NCBI RefSeq assembly: GCF_050876985.1
Contig: NZ_JBPAPP010000001.1
Direction: 5' to 3' (one strand)
DNA from: Halopseudomonas sp002296055
Lineage (GTDB): Bacteria; Pseudomonadota; Gammaproteobacteria; Pseudomonadales; Pseudomonadaceae
DNA length: 64,000 nt
Shown: one piece after another, positions 41,751 to 49,627 of the stretch
Numbering within the stretch: position 1 is the stretch's first letter
How the letters are laid out: the number at the start of each line of letters is the position of its first letter
Translations under genes and position numbers: made by a program
The notes under the pieces: generated by a model
Databases searched by the model: none
Told to the model about the DNA's origin: nothing
The model's input: only the letters and a program-made list of their open reading frames with translations

Positions 41751-43925
41751 ATGAAATCGACTTACCCGCTGTACGTTGGCGCACTGCTGTGCGCGCCCTT
41801 TGCCATGGCTGCCACCGAGCAGACCAATGAGCAAGCCACCGAACTGCCCGCTTTGCTGATCACCGGTCAGCAAGGCTCGAGCAATGCCCTGCAACTGGAT
41901 ACCTCCGCTGAGTCCGGCTCGCGCCTGGGGCTGAGTGTGCGCGAGACGCCGGCCTCGGTCAGTGTGGTGGGCCGCGAGCAGATTGAGCAGCGCGACGCGC
42001 TGGATACCCAGGACATTCTCTCCGGTGTGCCCGGCGTTACCGCAGCGTCGCCGCCCGGCCAGGCCGGCTTTGTATCCTGGCGCGGCTTTACTGGCTCGCA
42101 GGTGACGCAGATGTTCAACGGCATCACCGTGCAGTACGACAGCATCGCCGCGCGGCCGGTCGACAGCTGGATCTTTGACCGGGTTGAGGCCATCGGTGGT
42201 GCCTCCAGCTTTTTGAATGGCGCTGGCGGCGTTGGTGGCTCAATCAACTACATCACCAAGCTGCCGGACCCTGCCGAGTCCTTCCGCGAGGCGCGCATTC
42301 GCTATGGCAGCTTTGACAGCAGCGAGCTGGCGCTGGGCGTCAATCAACTGCTGACCGAGGGTCCGGTGCGCAACACCCTGCGGTTGGATATCAGCCAGAC
42401 CGACAGCAACGGCTGGGTCGACCGTGAAGAACGCAGCGCCTTCACCGGCGCACTGTCCTTGCGCACTGATTTCAACGAGCGGCTGTCGCACACGTTGGCG
42501 CTGGAGTATCAGAACGAGCAGGTGGATAGCCCCTACTGGGGCACGCCGGCCCTGCAGCCGCTGGGCGGTGAGATGAAGGTCGATGACAGCCGCCGTTTCG
42601 AAAACTACAACGTCGAAGACGGGCGCTACGAGCAGCGGGTGCGCTGGCTGCGCTCGATCACCGAGTATCAGCTGAGTGACCAGACCCGGCTACGCAACAC
42701 CTACTACCACTACAATACCCAGCGCGATTACCGCAATCTGGAGCGCTATACCTACAGCGCCGACAACAGCCAGATCAGCCGTTCCGCCGCCTTGCTGCAG
42801 CGCCACGATCAGGAACTCAACGGTAACCGCGTGGACCTGCTGCACCAAGGTACGCTCTGGAAACGGCGCAGCGACTGGTCGCTGGGGCTGGACTACAGCC
42901 ACAACGTGCAGACCCGTTACCCGCGCTCAGCCTCGGCGGTGTTTGACGTGGTAGACCCGGATAACTTTGCGCCGGGCCAGTTCTACGACATACCCGGGAT
43001 GACCCCCGGCCATGACCCGCAGCGCACCAACGAGGTGGATACCTGGGCGCTGTATCTGGAAAACCGCACCGAGCTGACCGGCCGCCTGGCGCTGATCAGT
43101 GCCCTGCGTCACGACTGGATTGATCTGGAGGTCACCAACCATCAGACACCCTCGGCGACCAACCCTGCGTTCTTCAGCCAGACTTACGAGCCGACCACCG
43201 GTCGTCTGGGTCTGGTCTACCAGCTCACGCCGGCAGCTAACGTCTACGTGCAGTACAGCACGGCAGCGGACCCGCCGTCCGGCATCCTCACCACCGCCAG
43301 CTTCAGTCAGGTGCAGGACTTTGACCTGACCACCGGCGAGCAATGGGAGGTTGGCAGCAAGCTGGATTTCTTGGACGGCCGCGGCTCAGCCACCGTGTCG
43401 CTGTATCAGCTGGAGCGAGAAGACCTTTCCACGGCGGACCCGAACAACCCGGGCCAGACCCTGCCGGTCGGCAAGCAGTCTTCACGCGGTATCGAGCTGG
43501 CAGCGGCGCTGCAGGTCACCGACAGCGTGCGCGCCGAGGGCAACATGGCCTGGGTGGATGCCGAGTACGACGAGTTCAACGCCAATGTCGGCGGCAGCGC
43601 GGTGTCTTATGCGGGCAACCGGCCAAGCAATGTGCCCAAGCGGGTCGCCAACCTCTGGTTGACCTGGGCGCCGCGCAACGACTGGGAGCTGGGGCTGGAT
43701 ACCCGTTATGTGTCCTCGGTCTACGCCGACTCGGCCAACACCCTGTGGGTGCCGTCCTACACGTTGTTCGGAGCGCACGTGCGCTACCAGCTCAGCGCCG
43801 AGACCGAGGTGACACTGCGCGGGCGCAACCTGACCGACGAGGTGTACGCCCGTCAGGCCGGCAGCAGCATGCTGTATCTCGGTGCGCCGCGCAGCGTCGA
43901 GCTGAGCTTGCAGACACGTTTCTGA
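41751..43925 (+). CDS. TonB-dependent siderophore-type receptor (no STN domain)
   Basis: A 724-residue outer-membrane receptor: signal peptide (about 1-20, MKSTYPLYVGALLCAPFAMA), plug domain (SVRETPASVSVVGREQIEQRD, DILSGVPGVTAAS, FDRVEAIGGASSFLNGAGGVGGSINYITK) and a 22-strand barrel ending in ELSLQTRF, with the terminal Phe typical of barrel proteins. The siderophore-receptor plug signature suggests Fe3+-siderophore import, although the DUF2946 neighbour leaves copper possible. It lacks the N-terminal signalling domain, so it is not a cell-surface signalling receptor like the two at 49-58 kb. No clear Fur or Zur box was found upstream. Confidence 0.9.
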   Translation: MKSTYPLYVGALLCAPFAMAATEQTNEQATELPALLITGQQGSSNALQLDTSAESGSRLGLSVRETPASVSVVGREQIEQRDALDTQDILSGVPGVTAASPPGQAGFVSWRGFTGSQVTQMFNGITVQYDSIAARPVDSWIFDRVEAIGGASSFLNGAGGVGGSINYITKLPDPAESFREARIRYGSFDSSELALGVNQLLTEGPVRNTLRLDISQTDSNGWVDREERSAFTGALSLRTDFNERLSHTLALEYQNEQVDSPYWGTPALQPLGGEMKVDDSRRFENYNVEDGRYEQRVRWLRSITEYQLSDQTRLRNTYYHYNTQRDYRNLERYTYSADNSQISRSAALLQRHDQELNGNRVDLLHQGTLWKRRSDWSLGLDYSHNVQTRYPRSASAVFDVVDPDNFAPGQFYDIPGMTPGHDPQRTNEVDTWALYLENRTELTGRLALISALRHDWIDLEVTNHQTPSATNPAFFSQTYEPTTGRLGLVYQLTPAANVYVQYSTAADPPSGILTTASFSQVQDFDLTTGEQWEVGSKLDFLDGRGSATVSLYQLEREDLSTADPNNPGQTLPVGKQSSRGIELAAALQVTDSVRAEGNMAWVDAEYDEFNANVGGSAVSYAGNRPSNVPKRVANLWLTWAPRNDWELGLDTRYVSSVYADSANTLWVPSYTLFGAHVRYQLSAETEVTLRGRNLTDEVYARQAGSSMLYLGAPRSVELSLQTRF

Positions 43926-43970
43926 TGCACACGCGCCGTGGGCCTGTCGGCCTGCGGCCAGGAGACTCTG

Positions 43971-45449
43971 ATGAGACGCTACCTGTACCTGTGGCATCGC
44001 TGGCTGGGGATTGGTCTGTGCCTGTTTATGGCCATGTGGTTCTTCTCCGGCATGGTGATGCTCTACGTTGGCTATCCCAAGCTGACGCCGCGTGAACACC
44101 TGGCGCACTTGCCGGCGTTGCCAGTGGCTGATTGCTGCGCTGCGCCCCTGCAAACCGGGGCAAGCTGGCCGGACGGGCTGACGCTGAGCACTATCGGTGG
44201 CCGGGCGGTGTATCTGCTGCCGCGCGCCGGCCAGGCGCCAGCGGTGTTGGATGCACGCACCGGGCAGCCGATGGAGCCGGTCGATGTCGCTCAGGCATTG
44301 GCTGCTGCCGAGCAGTTTGCGCCAGGGGCACCCGCCGAGCTGCAAGCGCTGATCGACGAGGATGCCTGGACCCACTCGCGGTCGCTGGATGCGCACCGCC
44401 CGCTGTACCGCATTGCCCTGCACGATGCCCAGCGCCAACTGATCTATGTCTCCAGCCAGACCGGTGCGGTGGTGCGCGATGCCAGCGGCACCGAGCGGCT
44501 GTGGAACTGGGTCGGCACCTGGCTGCACTGGCTGTACCCCTTACGTGGCAACGCGCTGCAGCCGATCTGGAGCAATACCGTCATCTGGCTGTCGCTGATT
44601 GCCACCCTGATGGCACTGCTGGGCATGGTGCTGGGGGTGCTGCGTTGGCGGCGCAGGCCCTATCGCAATGGCAGTCACTCGCCCTACCGGGGTTGGGCGC
44701 GCTGGCACCATATGACCGGGCTGGTGGCCGGCGGGCTACTGGTGTGCTGGATTTTCAGCGGCCTGATGTCAATGAACCCCTGGGGTCTGTTCAGTCGCAG
44801 CGCCGCGCTGGACACCACGGCCTTCGCGGGCCAGCCGGCGGCGCCACCGGCGGATAGCGGTGCACTGCTGCAGCGTTTGCAAGCGGACGGCTGGCGACCA
44901 GTCGAGCTGCAGTGGCGCCAGGTGGCCGGCCACTACTGGGTCACTGCGCGTAGCGCTAACGGCGAGCAGCGGGTACTGGATGGCCACAGCGGCCAGCTGG
45001 TTGTGCAGCTGCCCGTTGAGCTGTTGCACGGCGCCATTGCTGCCATGGCGCCACACAGCCAGGTGCAGTTCGACTGGCTGACCGACTATGACTTTTACTA
45101 CTACCCGCGCACCGAGCACAGCATGCTGGGGCATTTGCCCAAGCCTCTGCCGATGCTGCGGGCGCGCTTTGATGATGGCCGTTGGGTGGAAGTGGACCCG
45201 GCTACCGGTGAGCTGTTGAGCCAGAGCACGCCGGCGCGACGGGTCTCGCGGGTGTTGTTTGCATTACTGCACAGCTGGGACTGGCTGCCGCTTTTGGAGC
45301 GCCGTCCGCTGTGGGACATCTGGATGGTTGGCTTCAGTCTGGGCGGTTTGCTGATCAGCATCAGCGGGGTAGTGCTGGGTTGGCGGCGGTTGCGGCTGAG
45401 GAGCAAGCGTCGACAGGCGTTGGCGTCCAGTGTACGCCTGATGAGGTAA
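43971..45449 (+). CDS. PepSY-domain inner-membrane protein, probable ferrisiderophore reductase
   Basis: A 492-residue protein with four TM helices and PepSY-TM features: LYLWHRWLGIGLCLFMAMWFFSG at the N-terminus, WARWHHMTGLVAGGLLVCWIFSGLMSM near residue 245 and a C-terminal TM (GFSLGGLLISISGVVLGW). The paired His residues could bind heme, as in PiuB/FoxB/FsrB-type proteins that reduce imported iron complexes. It follows the TonB receptor by 45 bp. ATG at 43971 with AGGAG is chosen over an upstream in-frame start. The role is inferred from family and position. Confidence 0.82.
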   Translation: MRRYLYLWHRWLGIGLCLFMAMWFFSGMVMLYVGYPKLTPREHLAHLPALPVADCCAAPLQTGASWPDGLTLSTIGGRAVYLLPRAGQAPAVLDARTGQPMEPVDVAQALAAAEQFAPGAPAELQALIDEDAWTHSRSLDAHRPLYRIALHDAQRQLIYVSSQTGAVVRDASGTERLWNWVGTWLHWLYPLRGNALQPIWSNTVIWLSLIATLMALLGMVLGVLRWRRRPYRNGSHSPYRGWARWHHMTGLVAGGLLVCWIFSGLMSMNPWGLFSRSAALDTTAFAGQPAAPPADSGALLQRLQADGWRPVELQWRQVAGHYWVTARSANGEQRVLDGHSGQLVVQLPVELLHGAIAAMAPHSQVQFDWLTDYDFYYYPRTEHSMLGHLPKPLPMLRARFDDGRWVEVDPATGELLSQSTPARRVSRVLFALLHSWDWLPLLERRPLWDIWMVGFSLGGLLISISGVVLGWRRLRLRSKRRQALASSVRLMR

Positions 45450-45466
45450 GGCCGACGCAGGCGACA

Positions 45467-45491
45467 TTGCGCCCTGCAGTGCAGGGCGCAA
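45467..45491. terminator. Convergent terminator hairpin
   Basis: A nearly continuous palindrome, TTGCGCCCTGCA / TGCAGGGCGCAA, separated by one base. It lies between the convergent ends of the PepSY gene and the YgdI-type lipoprotein gene and can fold in both transcripts. Confidence 0.7.
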
Positions 45492-45497
45492 GAGGAT

Positions 45498-45707
45498 TTA
45501 GCGCTCCATCACCTGTTTGACGCTGGTGGCTGGGATCGCCTGTTTGCGTCCCTCTGCGTCTTCGAAAATGTACATGCCCGAATCCGGGTCCAGTTTGGGT
45601 TTGTTGTCGGTAGTGATCATCTGGCCATCGTTGGTACTGATGATGTACTCACTGGAGCAACCAGCCAGAGCGGTTGCGCAGACCAACGCTATAAGCAGGT
45701 GTTTCAT
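45498..45707 (-). CDS. YgdI/YgdR-type small lipoprotein
   Basis: A 69-residue lipoprotein with a lipobox (ALAGCSS, lipidated Cys at about 17) and an SH3-like domain: YIISTNDGQMITTDNKPKLD, SGMYIFEDAEGRKQAI and VKQVMER. This matches the YgdI/YgdR family (DUF903). The function is unknown. AAGGAG at 8-nt spacing supports the ATG at 45707 over an in-frame GTG three codons upstream. Confidence 0.9.
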   Translation of the reverse strand: MKHLLIALVCATALAGCSSEYIISTNDGQMITTDNKPKLDPDSGMYIFEDAEGRKQAIPATSVKQVMER

Positions 45708-45797
45708 GGATAACACTCCTTGTGCATACAGCGCGCATCACACCCCGTGATGCGCTGCTTGATTCACCTTAGACCTGCTTTTTGCAACCCGCCACGC

Positions 45798-46652
45798 CTA
45801 CTGGTTCACAGCATTGGGGTCGATTGACGCGCCGGCGCCGAGTTCGTCGCGTTGCTGCGCCAGCTTGGCACCCTCGGCGGCGGTAAAGGCAAAGGTGCGC
45901 TCCGGATCAGCGGCTCGCATCTGCAGCGCGGCCAGCTCCATGCCTTGGGCGACGATGATGTCGTGCTGACGCTGCTGCAGGCCATCAAGGATGGTACGGG
46001 CGGCGTCATCCGGATCGATGCCATTGTCGATATTGGTGTCCGAACGACCGCGCGCGGCGCCGCTGCCCTCTAGTGCGTTGCTGGCGATAGCGGTGCGCAC
46101 TGAGCCCGGCAGGATGACGCTGACGCCAATGCCGTAGGCCTGCTCGACTTCAGCCCGCAGCGCTTCAAAGTAGCCGACCACGGCGTGCTTGGCACCGCAA
46201 TAGCCGGTGCGCAGCGGCGCGCCAAGCTTGCCGGCCACCGAGCTGACCACCGCCAGCTGACCACTGCCTTGTTCGACCAGGCGCGGCAGCAGTAGCTGGG
46301 TCAGGGCGACAGGGGCCAGATAGTCGATGTCGATCAGTTGGCGGTAAACCTCAAAACTGGTGTCCAGCGCCAGGCTGCGCTGGCTGACGCCGGCGTTGTT
46401 GATCAGCAGGTCGATGCGGCCCTGCCATGCCCAAGCCTGCTCTACCAGCTCCGGCAGGCGGTCGTAGTCGGTTGTTTCAAAGGGCAGCACCAGGGTGCGC
46501 TCAGGGGCCAGCGCGGCGAGCTGCTGCAGCGCCTCGACCCGGCGACCGGACAGAATGACGGCGGCGCCGTCGGCCAACAGCGCCCGGGACAGGGCCTCAC
46601 CGATGCCCGACGAGGCGCCGGTAATCCAGACTACGCGCGAAGCAAAGCTCAT
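45798..46652 (-). CDS. Short-chain dehydrogenase/reductase
   Basis: A 284-residue classical SDR: cofactor motif TGASSGIG near residues 11-18, NNAG near 90 and the catalytic Ser-Tyr-Lys in VVSSVAGKLGAPLRTGYCGAKHA near 140-160. An extended C-terminal region (PERTFAFTAAEGAKLAQQ) follows. The substrate is unknown. The ATG at 46652 has GGAG at 10 nt; the longer upstream reading contains a Pro/Gln-rich stretch unlike SDRs. Confidence 0.9.
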   Translation of the reverse strand: MSFASRVVWITGASSGIGEALSRALLADGAAVILSGRRVEALQQLAALAPERTLVLPFETTDYDRLPELVEQAWAWQGRIDLLINNAGVSQRSLALDTSFEVYRQLIDIDYLAPVALTQLLLPRLVEQGSGQLAVVSSVAGKLGAPLRTGYCGAKHAVVGYFEALRAEVEQAYGIGVSVILPGSVRTAIASNALEGSGAARGRSDTNIDNGIDPDDAARTILDGLQQRQHDIIVAQGMELAALQMRAADPERTFAFTAAEGAKLAQQRDELGAGASIDPNAVNQ

Positions 46653-46727
46653 GATTGTTGTTCTCCGTTGTTGAGCGGGCGGCAGCGGCCCGGGGAGGCC
46701 CACCTTATGCCCAGCCTTGTCACGGAG

Positions 46728-46783
46728 ACTGTCACGCGGGTGACAGTTGGCCGACGGCGCAGGCCAGAGGCTGGCGCTGCGCC
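46728..46783 (-). terminator. Tandem hairpins between the SDR gene and the unknown exported protein gene
   Basis: Two hairpins lie after the stop of the gene at 46795 (minus strand). The first is GGCGCAGGCCAG / CTGGCGCTGCGCC (46756-46783, one bulge). The second is the perfect ACTGTCAC / GTGACAGT (46728-46747). They also lie upstream of the SDR gene. Confidence 0.5.
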
Positions 46784-46794
46784 TTGGGTCAGCT

Positions 46795-47511
46795 TCAGTT
46801 GGTTGTCAGCGCGGTTTGCAAGGTGCTGATATCCAGCTGGTTGGCGCTGGCGTAGGACATGAACGATTGCGAGGTGCCAGACCAGGCCGACAGCAGCGCC
46901 GGCAGGTTGCGGGCGATGGTGGTGGCGTCGCCCAGGCTGCTGGTCAGCTGCGCGGCGGCCATGGGGTTGGACAGCAGCGAGCCAGCGGCGCCTTGCGCGT
47001 TGTTGATCCACTGGGTGAAGGCGCCGCTCAGCTTGGTGCCTTCCTGGATGCCGGCGGTGTAGTACGGAATGGCCTCGATCAGGGCTGCACGGTTTTCGCC
47101 ACTCATGGCGGCCGCCTGGCTCAGGGCATTCTGAATCAGCTGCTGGTTGGTGCTGGTCAGCTGGGTGTCACGCAAGATCGCGTCAGAATCGCTGACACCA
47201 CCGATGGCGTATTGCTGCGCGGCATTGAGCGTCTGGGTGGCCGCGTCGGTGTTGCCGGTGGCCTGCAGGGTTTTGGCCTGGGCAATCAGCATGTTGTTCA
47301 TGCTGGCATTGAAGCGCAGCATCAGGTCGCTGTGCTGCTGCTCCAGTGCGCTGTTGTCGCTGGCATTGCTGTTACCCTGGGTGGCGGTGTTCAGCGCCGC
47401 GCCAGCGACGGATTTGATAGCGTCCAGACCAAAGGCCTGCGCCTGGCCAGATACCAGCAGGCCGGCTGCAACAAGACCGATGAGGCCGGTGTGGATGCGT
47501 TTGCTGTTCAT
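46795..47511 (-). CDS. Exported protein of unknown function, Ala/Gln/Asn-rich
   Basis: A 238-residue protein with a signal peptide (about 1-26: MNSKRIHTGLIGLVAAG..., cleavage near GQAQA). The mature part is helical and rich in Ala, Asn, Gln, Ser and Thr (LNTATQGNSNASDN, TLQATGNTDAATQTLNAAQQ), with no Cys. No family or catalytic motif is recognised. It appears monocistronic, with strong hairpins downstream. The coding pattern is credible: GGAGCAACGGAC precedes the ATG. Periplasmic or outer-membrane-associated location is expected from the signal peptide. Confidence 0.75.
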   Translation of the reverse strand: MNSKRIHTGLIGLVAAGLLVSGQAQAFGLDAIKSVAGAALNTATQGNSNASDNSALEQQHSDLMLRFNASMNNMLIAQAKTLQATGNTDAATQTLNAAQQYAIGGVSDSDAILRDTQLTSTNQQLIQNALSQAAAMSGENRAALIEAIPYYTAGIQEGTKLSGAFTQWINNAQGAAGSLLSNPMAAAQLTSSLGDATTIARNLPALLSAWSGTSQSFMSYASANQLDISTLQTALTTN

Positions 47512-47707
47512 GTCCGTTGCTCCTGAAAAAATGCATCATGCTAGGTGTGATATACCCGCCAGGTTGGCTAGTCTGTGGTGCTGAAACAGCCGTTGTAGAG
47601 CTGCTCAGCCTTGTCTGTGATGACGGGCTTGGCGAATGTACAGCAAATACAGGCAAGGGCGTACCCCGCGTTCTGGGGGGAGGCGTTGATCAAAAAAACT
47701 GTCGAGG

Positions 47708-48433
47708 ATGCAAACCCGCCTGATGAAAGTCTTTTTTGCTGGTTGTCTGGTGCTACTGCTTGCCGCTGGCGGCTTTCTGTTGGGGCTGCAGCAGCAGTGG
47801 TGGACGGTGCCGCGTGAGTGGAACCCCTTTGCGCCGCTGCACCTGGCAGACCCGTTGACGCCGTTGACGCGCTGGAAACTGCAGCGCCTGGGCGATGACC
47901 CCGAAGCTTGCCTGACTGCCCTGCAAACTGCGCCGGCCGGAACCCTGGATTATCAGCCGCTGGCCGACTACACCCCGGTTGCCAATTGCCCGCTGAGCAA
48001 TGTGGTGCGCCTGCGGGCCAGCACGCTGCAACTGAGCAGCAGCTTTGTCGCCCGCTGTCCGCTGATAGCCGCCTGGGCACTCTACGAACAACACCGTTTG
48101 CAGCCGTTGGCACAAACGCATTTTGGTCAGCCCGTCGCGCGGCTGAGCCATTACGGAAGCTTTGCCTGTCGCAATATCTACCACCGTGAAAACGCCCGGC
48201 GCAGCGATCATGCCACCGCCTCCGCATTGGACGTCGCGGCCTTGGCACTGGCCGACGGCACCACGATATCGGTGTTGCAGGACTGGGATGATCAGGGCGA
48301 GAAGGGCGCCTTTCTGCGCGCCGCCTTTGCTGAGGCCTGTGACTTCTTTGGTACCAGTCTTGGGCCCAACTACAACGCCGCGCACGCCAATCACTTTCAC
48401 TTTGGCCTGCGCGGCTTTGGCATTTGTCGCTAG
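47708..48433 (+). CDS. Extensin-family protein (extensin-like C-terminal domain)
   Basis: A 241-residue protein with an N-terminal TM/signal anchor (VFFAGCLVLLLAAGGFLLGL) and an extensin-like C-terminal domain: CPLIAAWALYEQH near 118, LSHYGSFACRNIYH near 146, and the DD-carboxypeptidase-like SDHATASALDVAALAL near 169 with NHFHFGLRG near 230. These His/Asp motifs resemble peptidoglycan peptidases of the LAS superfamily, so a periplasmic peptidase role is possible. The start is uncertain: ATG 47708 has GAGG immediately before it, and ATG 47723 is also in frame. It is nearly convergent with the DUF454 gene (2-bp gap). Confidence 0.8.
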   Translation: MQTRLMKVFFAGCLVLLLAAGGFLLGLQQQWWTVPREWNPFAPLHLADPLTPLTRWKLQRLGDDPEACLTALQTAPAGTLDYQPLADYTPVANCPLSNVVRLRASTLQLSSSFVARCPLIAAWALYEQHRLQPLAQTHFGQPVARLSHYGSFACRNIYHRENARRSDHATASALDVAALALADGTTISVLQDWDDQGEKGAFLRAAFAEACDFFGTSLGPNYNAAHANHFHFGLRGFGICR

Positions 48434-48435
48434 GG

Positions 48436-48810
48436 TCACAGCTGCGTGTAGCGCGGCTCGGGGCGGCTGCACAGCCACAGCAGTACCAGACACATGCTGC
48501 TGGGCACCAGCCATTGCACCCAGGGGCTGGGCGCACTCAGGCAGATCAGCGGCATGCTGATGAACATGCTCACACCCGCCAGCCACTTGGCCCTGCGCGG
48601 AATGGCACGCTCGCTCTGCCACTGACGCAGCGGCGGGCCAAAGCGCGGGTGGTTGAGCAACCACTCGGCCAGCGGTGGCCAGCCCTTGCCCGCAGCCCAC
48701 ACGGCCAAAAGCATAAACACCGTGGTGGGCATACCGGGCAGCACCGCGCCAATCAGCCCCAGGCCGACAAAAGCCAATGCCAGCAGGCGCCAGCAAAGCC
48801 GCAGCAGCAT
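48436..48810 (-). CDS. DUF454 (YbaN-type) inner-membrane protein, copy 2, next to heme oxygenase
   Basis: A 124-residue protein with the same layout as the copy at 33663-34046: LGLIGAVLPGMPTTVFMLLAVWAAGKGWP, HPRFGPPLRQWQSERAIPRRAKWLAG and two more TM segments. Its start codon is 5 bp after the heme oxygenase stop, so it is almost certainly co-transcribed with it. The function is unknown. The pairing suggests a link to heme breakdown products or iron release at the membrane (inference only). Confidence 0.85.
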   Translation of the reverse strand: MLLRLCWRLLALAFVGLGLIGAVLPGMPTTVFMLLAVWAAGKGWPPLAEWLLNHPRFGPPLRQWQSERAIPRRAKWLAGVSMFISMPLICLSAPSPWVQWLVPSSMCLVLLWLCSRPEPRYTQL

Positions 48811-48815
48811 GGCGC

Positions 48816-49442
48816 TTAGACGGCGGCGGCGGGTTGCTGCCCGGCCAGCAGCTCTTCTACCGAGGCACGGACAAAGGCAAAGGCATCACGCGCGCCCTTG
48901 ACCGCCTCGGCACGTTCTTCAGCTGACAGCGGCAGCGCATCCAGCGCGGCCTTGAACTGGCGCCAATGCAGCCCGCGGCCATCGGTGTGGCCGACCAGGT
49001 GGCGTGCGCCAAAGGTCTCCGACAGGCCCAGTTGCTCGCGGGCATGCTTGAGCAGAAAAGCCGCGCCCAGGGTCGAGCCCTCGTGGGTGTACAGCCAGCC
49101 CAGCGCCTCGGCGGTGCTCCCCGGCTGCACGCCATTGCCTACCTCGGCATCGGCTTGCTGCTGCGCCTGGCTGATATCAAAGTCGGCGCAGTCCAGCTGG
49201 ATTGCGTCAAGACGGTTGCGCTCGGCCAGATCGGGCAGCAGCGCCTGCAGCTCGGGGTTCTGGTACAGCGGCGCGGTCGCATGATGCAGACGCAGCTGCA
49301 TGCGCAGGAAGCAGGCAAAACGTTCACGACTGGAGAACGGCGCCAGCGCCATGATGCGCTGATCCAGGCTCTCGTGGGTCGAGGTGGTCTGTTCTTTCAG
49401 GTAGCTGCTCAGGGGCAATGCGCTGCTGTCTGCCGTGGTCAT
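48816..49442 (-). CDS. hemO: Biliverdin-producing heme oxygenase (HemO/PigA type)
   Basis: A 208-residue alpha-helical heme oxygenase. The proximal heme ligand is H23 in TTSTHESLDQRIM, and the distal Gly-rich helix is in LGWLYTHEGSTLGAAFLLKH near 110-130. It opens imported heme to biliverdin, CO and Fe2+ in the cytoplasm. AAGGA six nt before the ATG at 49442 supports the start. It lies downstream of a TonB receptor of the heme-receptor kind with its own ECF sigma and FecR genes, so the left arm of the island forms a heme-iron acquisition set. No biliverdin reductase or bacteriophytochrome gene is adjacent. Confidence 0.9.
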   Translation of the reverse strand: MTTADSSALPLSSYLKEQTTSTHESLDQRIMALAPFSSRERFACFLRMQLRLHHATAPLYQNPELQALLPDLAERNRLDAIQLDCADFDISQAQQQADAEVGNGVQPGSTAEALGWLYTHEGSTLGAAFLLKHAREQLGLSETFGARHLVGHTDGRGLHWRQFKAALDALPLSAEERAEAVKGARDAFAFVRASVEELLAGQQPAAAV

Positions 49443-49571
49443 GGCGGGTCCTTGCTTGGGGAGTCTGATCGGATTGGGGGCGGGGCGCGAAAAAAAGCGC
49501 ACGCCAATATCTACTTAACGAATGAGCACCCCCAATCCCGTAATGCTCTGCGTAAAAAATCTGTCCCTCGG

Positions 49572-49605
49572 GGCGACGGCGTGCTGTCCTCAGCGCGCCG
49601 CCGAC
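49572..49605 (-). terminator. Hairpin after the left TonB receptor gene
   Basis: Long imperfect stem GGCGACGGCGTGCTG / CAGCGCGCCGCCGAC (12 of 15 pairs plus a wobble) with a TCCT loop. It starts 23 bp after the receptor stop (minus strand). A T6 run follows only about 14 nt later, so readthrough into hemO is possible. Confidence 0.5.
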
Positions 49606-49627
49606 TGTTCTCAGCCACCGGAAGGGC

